The notes beneath the pieces are model-generated. The model was not told where the DNA came from. It ran no database searches and was given only the letters and a program-made list of their open reading frames with translations. From NCBI GenBank assembly GCA_019634675.1, contig JAHCAX010000006.1, forward strand, positions 1 through 64,000: a stretch of DNA of 64,000 nucleotides. The letters are read 5' to 3'. Below, one piece after another: positions 57,741 to 64,000 of this stretch (positions are counted from its first letter, which is position 1; each line of letters starts with the position of its first letter). The stretch is from Acherontichlamydia pituitae (GTDB taxonomy: Bacteria; Chlamydiota; Chlamydiia; Chlamydiales; Rhabdochlamydiaceae). The translations under genes and the position numbers were made by a program.

Positions 57741-60700
57741 ATGGCTACAAAAATCGGCGACGGTCTTAAGACAGATATAGATGCTGTCCAAGCTCCTAAA
57801 TTAAAGGAGATAGACCAACAAAAGGAGATAGACCAACAAGAGAAAATCTTAGACTTATCGGACGCAACGACTTTTGCTGTCAAAGACACGAGAATTTCCG
57901 TTAAAGCGCATGCGAAAGTAACGCCTAAAAGCGCCCCCCTTCTTAATCCAGACATCAAAGAGCTTCAATCTGCGCAAAGAAGCGCATTGGAGCATATCGA
58001 ACGTTTAACTAAGTCCCTTCAAACCGTAACAATAACAAATGAGGCATTGAAGGACGCAACATCTGGTTCAGAAAAGGTCTTTCAACTTTTTTGCTCCCTT
58101 CCAGAAGGACATCTGATCTGCCAGGCAATCGAACAGGCATTGTCTTGTGAAAATGGTTTGGATGCGGTCAAGAAGGATCCTTTCTTGCTGCTGCGCATCA
58201 GAAACTATGATGGACTGAACCTCCTTGAGCAAGTCCAAGAGCAGTTGAAGATCAAGATCGAAAAACAAAATGCGATCATAGCTCTTGCTGATCTTGAACT
58301 GTACTCCATTCTTTCGATGTCAAATCCAGAATCCTTTGAAAACCCGACTAAAACCATCCAAATAGCAATGGATAAGTTTGAGGCTCTTCCTAAACAAGCC
58401 AAGGAGTTCTTCTGCTACAATGTTTGGAAGCTTTCGGGTCAGCAATGTGACGGACAAGAGTTCGTCCTCCAAAAACGGGACATTACGATGTTTGTCTCGT
58501 TCGAAGGCAAGAACATTTGCAAGGATGGGATCTTCGAACTGCATGGAGAATCTCAAGCTCCTTTCCAGTTCAACACAATGTATGTCGATAAGGAAGGATT
58601 AAGAGAATCAGATCCTGTTGAGGTCAAAAAAGCATTTCATCAGCTCATTCAGATTACAAATTTCCTGAACTTCCTAAAAGACCCTTATAAGCTCAATGAT
58701 ATGGATTTCATGACGAAGAAATTCAATGAGCTCGATCCAGAACTCAAAGCGATTTTACCTTCTTTGGTTAGCCTTGGATCGACATATCCCGATCAGTTTG
58801 GACCCATGACGGTTCAGGCTCCGATCGATTTCAACCTTTTGGCAGATTTGCGTGATGTTTCAGGAACGCCGATCTTAGAAAAGATTGCTGTCCGCCTGCA
58901 TGCAAAAATCCAGGCTCACCGTCAATTAGAGCAACTAGCTCCCCTCTTGAAACAATCCATTTCCCACTCTGATCGATTGCTCCTGTTCAAACAGCTCGAT
59001 CCTCAATTGCAGCAGCTCCTGTATTCCCGCGCAACCGACCAGACTGTGCCAGAACTGTTAAGACTTGCAATCCAATGCTTAGAAAACCCCCATTTAAACA
59101 GCGCATTACCCCATGTCATTCAGTCGTTAAGAAATCATTCTGAAGATAAAGCTCAGTTTCTTTTCTCTCTTTTGTTTATGAAGCTCCCCGATGGGCTGAG
59201 CTCTATTGAAAACGTAGGAGAAAAAGCATTTTTTAATGATGGCGTCCAAGTCGATCCCGCATTAAAAAAGCAAGCATTGCTGGATTTGCTCGAATTCCAG
59301 AATACAGAGCAGACTGTGACAGGACTTTTACAGCTGGCGATAAAATGTGTAGAAGATCCCCTTTTAAACAGCTCTTTGCCTACTGTCATTCAGTCATTAA
59401 GAGACCTTTCCGAAGATAAAGCTCAGTTTCTTTTCTTTATTTTGTTTGATAAGCTTCCCAGTGAGCTGCATTCAATTGAAAAGGTTGGAGAAAAAGCATT
59501 TTTTAATGATGGCGTCAAAGTCGATCCCGCATTAAAAAAGCAAGCATTGCAGGAGATGTATTCTCAAATTTGCTTAAGCGAAGGTGTTGATCATTTTACC
59601 GCTGAGGCTCTTTTACCTGTCGTAGAGGAAGAGTTGACCCGTCTTAAAAACAATGCTGCCTATGTCATCGGACAAGAATGCTTCCAACCAAGGATCGCTC
59701 TTGAAAAGATCGCTGCTTCACAAGCAAAGCCTACCCCAGAGCAACCGGAAGAACTAGTCCGCTTTTCTGCTGCTGCGATCAAATCAGCCCAAGTGTTCCA
59801 CACGCATGCCTTTCCTGGAGGGACCCATCTTTTCAATTCTGATCAGCCTATGATGGAGCATGAGATCACCTCTAGTTTGCAAGATGAAGACCTTCAACAC
59901 CTCGCCCATAAAGTGGCAAAACACCTTCCTTTGTTCGGAGACAGCTCACATGTTGAAGCATTAAATGGCATTGGGATTTCAACTCTCGCATGGGGCGTTT
60001 TCGAAGATAAGGCCCTGCCCGAGTGGACATTCCAAATCGCAGCTTCTCCAAAAAAGGGTGCAACAGATACAGGCCAGATCCAACGATACAACGATATCCT
60101 GCAGACTGTCATAGAAAAAGAAGGGCTTCGCATCGATCTGCCAAAACTCTGCATCATTCCAACATCTGACGAAAAAGCTTCACTTTTTGTCAAACTCGAG
60201 AAAAAAGCAGTCGGAGAAGATTTTAAAACAGCCTTTTACAAATTATCAGCAGAAGACCAAAAGCGTTGCTCCCGCGACCTGTGCCGCTTGATTGCGTTAA
60301 CAGGCTTTGATGCCATCTGCATTAATACAATGACCATCCATAATGGAAGGATCCAAATCCATGACCTTCCTCTGAAACCGGCGCATTCGATCGAAGCTGC
60401 GCGCGCAAATGCCAAACAGACGCTGCTTAAGGTAATAGAAGAATGCAAAAAAGAGTATGTGTCACCTTGGAACACTCCTGAAAGATATGATGAGGGGTTC
60501 ATCATTTTGCGCCAAGCCGCAGAAGAGCAGTTTAGCTTATTGGAAGAGCGGGATATCCAATCTCCAAAGACGATCAAAGCATTCCGCAGCTTTGCAGCAG
60601 TCATGACAGATCCTTCCTCGACGATCGAAATGAAGCAAGCTGCATTTGCAAAAGTGCCTAAGCACCTGCAAGAATTCCTTTACTTCTGCGTCTGGGGTGG

Positions 60701-63700
60701 ACTGAATAAACTGGAACAGGTTGGAGACTCCATTGAAGAGTTCGGCAAAAAAAAGACGTTGTCGAATTTAGACATCCTTACCTATTTGAGCAGCAAGTCG
60801 GGAATGAACATTTTGGAGCAGATCGAAACACGCTTCAGCTTATGCGAAGCAGAAGAACTGTTCCGTCTAGCAAAAAGAGCTCTTGCTGATGAACACGCAT
60901 CTCCTCTTGTCTTCCATGCCTTTGTAACGACGCTGCAACAGAGGGTACTGGGATCATCTCTGCTCGCTCCGATCGCAAACCATCTCGACAAACTCCTTGT
61001 TCAGTTATCTGAAAATCAGTTATCTGAAAAATCGCTCCCTGAACAAGCTCAGTTTGAAGAGATCAGGAAGGCCCTTGTCGGCACAGATGGAAAAGAGGGG
61101 ATTCTCGATACTTATATCCGAACATTAGACTCAAGCAAGCGAAGGATCACCTGTTTTGCGATGGCTCAGAGGATCAAACTGAACCGCTTGTTCAAACAAG
61201 ATGCATTTCCCGTTAAACCGGTTCCAATAGAACAGCTCCGAGTCGAAGGAGAGCCTGTCAATGTTCAGGATCTGCCTAAGGGAATGAAGGTCCTTCTGGT
61301 CGCTTACGAGTGTTCCAAGTACGGGCTTAAGCTCGGCGGACTTGGAGAGGCGATCTATGGAATGGCAAAATCGCTTAAGGACAAAGGATGCGAAGTCACA
61401 ATCTTGATGCCCAAATTTGCAGGCTTGCCAATCGACATCCAAAGGAAAATCGAACAGGGGCAATCAACGACGCTGCGCCATATGGTCTCAGGCCAAATGA
61501 AAGAGGACCGAGTCTGGACATTTAAAGAAGAAGGGATCACTTTAGCTTACCTCGAAGATACCAACGCAGAACGGAACATGTTCGAGATCGCATCGGGAGC
61601 CCTTGTCTACAAAGATGGCAACCTGGCAGATCCCGATAGGCCTTGGCACGGGCTGCGCGAAAGGATGGCCTACGTCGGAAGCGCTGCGGCGGAGTATATC
61701 GCCCAGCATAGCGATGAGTATGACGCGGTCCTCTACAATGACTGGCATGCGGCCTATTCGATCGACCGCTTGGCTCACCGCCACTTTGATGAGTGGGTCT
61801 GCGGAAAATTCCCGGCAAACGTCTTTGTGATCCATAACAATAGTTTCGGATGCCAAGGTGTCTACGATCTCGAAGATCAAGATATCCTTAGAATGTTCGG
61901 AGATCAGCGCAAAGGGCTCAATGTGATGCTCCAAGGGATTGAACTTGCTGACAGGTCGGTCACCGTATCAGAGACTTTCGCCCTTGAAATGCAAGACGGC
62001 CCTCTTACCTCGGGGATCGGACCTTGGGTCCGCAGAGCTGCCGATGAAGGAAAGTTCCACGGGATCATCAATGGAAGCAATCCAGACCTTTGGAATCCTG
62101 AAACAAACAAAGCATTGAAAGAATGGAAGGACCCTGAAACTGGGCAGCCGATCGACCTTACCTTCTCGCCGCAGACAAAAGACCTTGTCGGCCACAAACA
62201 GATGATCCGGTTCCAATTGTATAAAGCGCTGCAAAAATACTATCCGGAAGCGCTGAAAGCGATGAACTGCAAATCGCCTGAAGACTTCATCAATAACCCT
62301 CTTCTCCTCTATGTGGGAAGATACGACGCTTCGCAAAAAGGACTCGACAAGTTCAAGCCGATGATGGAAGCTGCCCACGCCAAAGGGGGGCATTTCATCT
62401 GCATGGGAACCGAAGAGATCAACGGCGCCACGGAAATTTTGGACGATCTGCAAAGACGGGCCGAGGAGCTCCAATGCGGATGGATCACACGCGGCCATGA
62501 ACAGCAGAGCTTGAAAATGCAGATCGGCAATGCTGAACGAGGCATCCCTGCATTAGGGCCTTTGATCAGGGCATCTACAGATTTCTGCTTGGTCCCATCC
62601 TGCTTCGAGCCTTGCGGTCTTGTGCAAGGAGAAGGCTGGCTCTTTGGAGCGCCTGCCATCGGTACAAAAACAGGCGGTCTTGCCGATACGATCGTTAGCG
62701 ATCGAGAAAGCGAACGCTTTAACGGCTTCACCTATCCGCGCCTCTATGATTGGAACTCGCCAGAACAAGACATTGCTGCAGCAAAAGCTGTCGGAGAGGC
62801 CATCACTTTCTGGACATCACTTGGCAAAGAGAAAAAAAATCAGATGATCTCAAGGCTGATGGTCGATGGCCGTCAATTGAGCTGGACCACTTCACCAAGC
62901 GGCCTTTCTCCAGTTGACCGCTACCTTGTCACGCTTAAAGAGGCGATCGAAGCTAAAAAAGTGCGCCAAACCCAACCGGTCGATCTGATCGGAGTCGATG
63001 AATCGCCTGCTCCTGCAAGCGATGATTACTTTGGACAAGGCGTTCAGTCCGACCTGTATACGCAGTTCGGCGCGCAGATTGTCGATCAGAAAGGCGTCCA
63101 ATTCCGCGTCATGGCGCCAGCTGCTAAAAATGTCTCTGTCGTTATCATCGAACCTAACGGCAAAGAAGTGCTTTTCCCAATGGAAAAGTTACAAGATGGC
63201 TCTTGGAAAATCCTCATTGAAGGCGCCAAAGAAGGAACTGTCTACCAATACGAGATTGAAACAGCGCAAGGTAAAATCGTGCGAAAGAACGATCCGTTTG
63301 CCCTCGGCTTCGAACCAACAAAAAGGCAGTCGAGCCAAGTGGTCGCATCTCCAAGAGAATTCGAATGGACAGACAAAGCCTGGATGCAGACACGCAAAGA
63401 ACGCAAAGACGGCCCTGTCAACATCTACGAGGTCCATATTCCAAGCTGGCTCAAACCAGATAGCAAATATATCAACTTCGTCGATATCGCAAAACAGCTT
63501 GGCCCTTACTGCAAAAAAATGGGCTTTACCCACGTCGAATTGTACGGACTTTGCGAACACTTCGTCGATGAATCGATGGGATACCAAGTCTCAGGATACT
63601 TTGCGCCCACCTCGCGCAACGGCTCCCTCAAAGACTTCCAAGAGTTTGTCAACATCATGCACGAGAGCGGGATCGCGATCATCTACGACTTTGTCCCAGC

Positions 63701-64000
63701 CCACTTCGTCATCGATGATTGCAGCTTGAGGGAATTCGACGGCACCCAGTTTTTTGAAGAAAGCGATATCCGCAATAGGGATAGCTCATGGGGAACGCTC
63801 CTGTTCAATTTCAACAGGAACGATGTCCGCAACTTCCTCCTCTCTTCGGCGCGCTTCTTCCTCGACGAATGCCACCTCGATGGGATCCGCGTCGATGCGG
63901 TTGCTCACTTCACCTCTTACAGCAGATGGAGGGATAAGTTCACTTGGAACCCAGGGCCGGACGGCACCCAGTTCAATCGCGGAGGTATCCAATTTGCAAA
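57741..64000 (+). CDS. Giant fusion: ~1180-residue unknown region + glycogen synthase + glycogen branching enzyme (runs off the window)
   Basis: I translated the frame codon by codon from the ATG at 57741 (AGAGG upstream) through about 61.3 kb without a stop. I checked frame and continuity at several points beyond; it stays open to the window end, at least 2086 codons. Residues 1-1180 are unrecognised, with a 90-residue duplication near 434-606. From about 1182 glycogen synthase GlgA begins: LLVAYECSKYGLKLGGLGEA (Lys1197 of the KxGGLG motif), LYNDWHAA, FVIHNNSFGCQGV, YVGRYDASQKGLDKF, VPSCFEPCGLVQGEG (Glu1623). From about 1762 branching enzyme GlgB follows: GVQFRVMAPAAKNVSVVI (CBM48), YEVHIPSWL, FTHVELYGLCEHF, YQVSGYFAPTSRNGS, IYDFVPAHF and DGIRVDAVAHF (nucleophile Asp2052). 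The C-terminal remainder of GlgB is outside. Confidence 0.88.
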   Translation, partial: MATKIGDGLKTDIDAVQAPKLKEIDQQKEIDQQEKILDLSDATTFAVKDTRISVKAHAKVTPKSAPLLNPDIKELQSAQRSALEHIERLTKSLQTVTITNEALKDATSGSEKVFQLFCSLPEGHLICQAIEQALSCENGLDAVKKDPFLLLRIRNYDGLNLLEQVQEQLKIKIEKQNAIIALADLELYSILSMSNPESFENPTKTIQIAMDKFEALPKQAKEFFCYNVWKLSGQQCDGQEFVLQKRDITMFVSFEGKNICKDGIFELHGESQAPFQFNTMYVDKEGLRESDPVEVKKAFHQLIQITNFLNFLKDPYKLNDMDFMTKKFNELDPELKAILPSLVSLGSTYPDQFGPMTVQAPIDFNLLADLRDVSGTPILEKIAVRLHAKIQAHRQLEQLAPLLKQSISHSDRLLLFKQLDPQLQQLLYSRATDQTVPELLRLAIQCLENPHLNSALPHVIQSLRNHSEDKAQFLFSLLFMKLPDGLSSIENVGEKAFFNDGVQVDPALKKQALLDLLEFQNTEQTVTGLLQLAIKCVEDPLLNSSLPTVIQSLRDLSEDKAQFLFFILFDKLPSELHSIEKVGEKAFFNDGVKVDPALKKQALQEMYSQICLSEGVDHFTAEALLPVVEEELTRLKNNAAYVIGQECFQPRIALEKIAASQAKPTPEQPEELVRFSAAAIKSAQVFHTHAFPGGTHLFNSDQPMMEHEITSSLQDEDLQHLAHKVAKHLPLFGDSSHVEALNGIGISTLAWGVFEDKALPEWTFQIAASPKKGATDTGQIQRYNDILQTVIEKEGLRIDLPKLCIIPTSDEKASLFVKLEKKAVGEDFKTAFYKLSAEDQKRCSRDLCRLIALTGFDAICINTMTIHNGRIQIHDLPLKPAHSIEAARANAKQTLLKVIEECKKEYVSPWNTPERYDEGFIILRQAAEEQFSLLEERDIQSPKTIKAFRSFAAVMTDPSSTIEMKQAAFAKVPKHLQEFLYFCVWGGLNKLEQVGDSIEEFGKKKTLSNLDILTYLSSKSGMNILEQIETRFSLCEAEELFRLAKRALADEHASPLVFHAFVTTLQQRVLGSSLLAPIANHLDKLLVQLSENQLSEKSLPEQAQFEEIRKALVGTDGKEGILDTYIRTLDSSKRRITCFAMAQRIKLNRLFKQDAFPVKPVPIEQLRVEGEPVNVQDLPKGMKVLLVAYECSKYGLKLGGLGEAIYGMAKSLKDKGCEVTILMPKFAGLPIDIQRKIEQGQSTTLRHMVSGQMKEDRVWTFKEEGITLAYLEDTNAERNMFEIASGALVYKDGNLADPDRPWHGLRERMAYVGSAAAEYIAQHSDEYDAVLYNDWHAAYSIDRLAHRHFDEWVCGKFPANVFVIHNNSFGCQGVYDLEDQDILRMFGDQRKGLNVMLQGIELADRSVTVSETFALEMQDGPLTSGIGPWVRRAADEGKFHGIINGSNPDLWNPETNKALKEWKDPETGQPIDLTFSPQTKDLVGHKQMIRFQLYKALQKYYPEALKAMNCKSPEDFINNPLLLYVGRYDASQKGLDKFKPMMEAAHAKGGHFICMGTEEINGATEILDDLQRRAEELQCGWITRGHEQQSLKMQIGNAERGIPALGPLIRASTDFCLVPSCFEPCGLVQGEGWLFGAPAIGTKTGGLADTIVSDRESERFNGFTYPRLYDWNSPEQDIAAAKAVGEAITFWTSLGKEKKNQMISRLMVDGRQLSWTTSPSGLSPVDRYLVTLKEAIEAKKVRQTQPVDLIGVDESPAPASDDYFGQGVQSDLYTQFGAQIVDQKGVQFRVMAPAAKNVSVVIIEPNGKEVLFPMEKLQDGSWKILIEGAKEGTVYQYEIETAQGKIVRKNDPFALGFEPTKRQSSQVVASPREFEWTDKAWMQTRKERKDGPVNIYEVHIPSWLKPDSKYINFVDIAKQLGPYCKKMGFTHVELYGLCEHFVDESMGYQVSGYFAPTSRNGSLKDFQEFVNIMHESGIAIIYDFVPAHFVIDDCSLREFDGTQFFEESDIRNRDSSWGTLLFNFNRNDVRNFLLSSARFFLDECHLDGIRVDAVAHFTSYSRWRDKFTWNPGPDGTQFNRGGIQFA

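Noticed and set aside
60241..60380. Kinase-like catalytic loop in the unknown N-terminal region of the glycogen fusion
   Set aside because: GFDAICINTMTIHNG..IHDL recalls a degenerate kinase loop, but no Gly-loop or Lys was found ahead of it, so it was not called.

Overview
The window looks like chromosome of a member of the Chlamydiota outside the Chlamydiaceae (a Parachlamydia/Waddlia/Criblamydia-like amoeba symbiont). This is inferred from the gene set. Housekeeping genes (dnaN-recF, pgi, glmS, a class I aldolase of the DhnA type, a GadC/XasA-like permease, ExbB/ExbD) sit among large proteins with eukaryotic-type domains: F-box-like/LRR, OTU, kinase-like, and glycogen enzymes in a giant fusion. 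There are no rRNA genes or CRISPR arrays. Two tRNAs were seen, Pro(UGG) and Leu(UAG).

Layout. 1-10 kb: intergenic repeats, dnaN-recF, pgi, a nitronate monooxygenase, tRNA-Pro, two unknown genes, trmB, and an ExbB/ExbD pair. 10-23 kb: mostly accessory. Two adjacent large proteins share a His...Asn-Cys signature, followed by an 839-residue protein with a C-terminal GT-B glycosyltransferase, tRNA-Leu, a repeat-built element, a coiled-coil protein, a secreted protein with a duplicated domain, a Gly/His repeat protein, a 32-residue Lys-rich ORF and a 428-residue unknown. 22-31 kb: metabolism and transport (phosphodiesterase-like hydrolase, APC permease, short MgtE-like protein, methyltransferase, thioesterase, GlmS). 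31-41 kb: a tandem duplication of a three-gene cassette (F-box-like/LRR protein on the minus strand; nucleoside-phosphorylase-like and nucleotidyltransferase-like proteins on the plus strand). 41-45 kb: a 1332-residue protein with an OTU-like cysteine protease core. 45-53 kb: a membrane class III adenylate cyclase, an AbiE toxin-antitoxin pair, a Nudix hydrolase overlapping a giant AsmA-like protein, and a small kinase-like protein. 53-57 kb: a P-type ATPase and a class I aldolase. 57.7 kb to the right edge: one open frame of at least 2086 codons. It joins a roughly 1180-residue region of unknown function to glycogen synthase and then to glycogen branching enzyme.

The most notable items are the N-domain/GlgA/GlgB fusion, the duplicated LRR/phosphorylase/nucleotidyltransferase cassette, the OTU protein, the paired His/Asn-Cys proteins, and a family of MITE-like palindromic elements in at least three intergenic regions. 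Many effector-like genes have long AT-rich leaders, some with a TATAAT -10 box, which suggests a shared style of regulation. All functional statements rest on motif recognition by eye; no database search was run.
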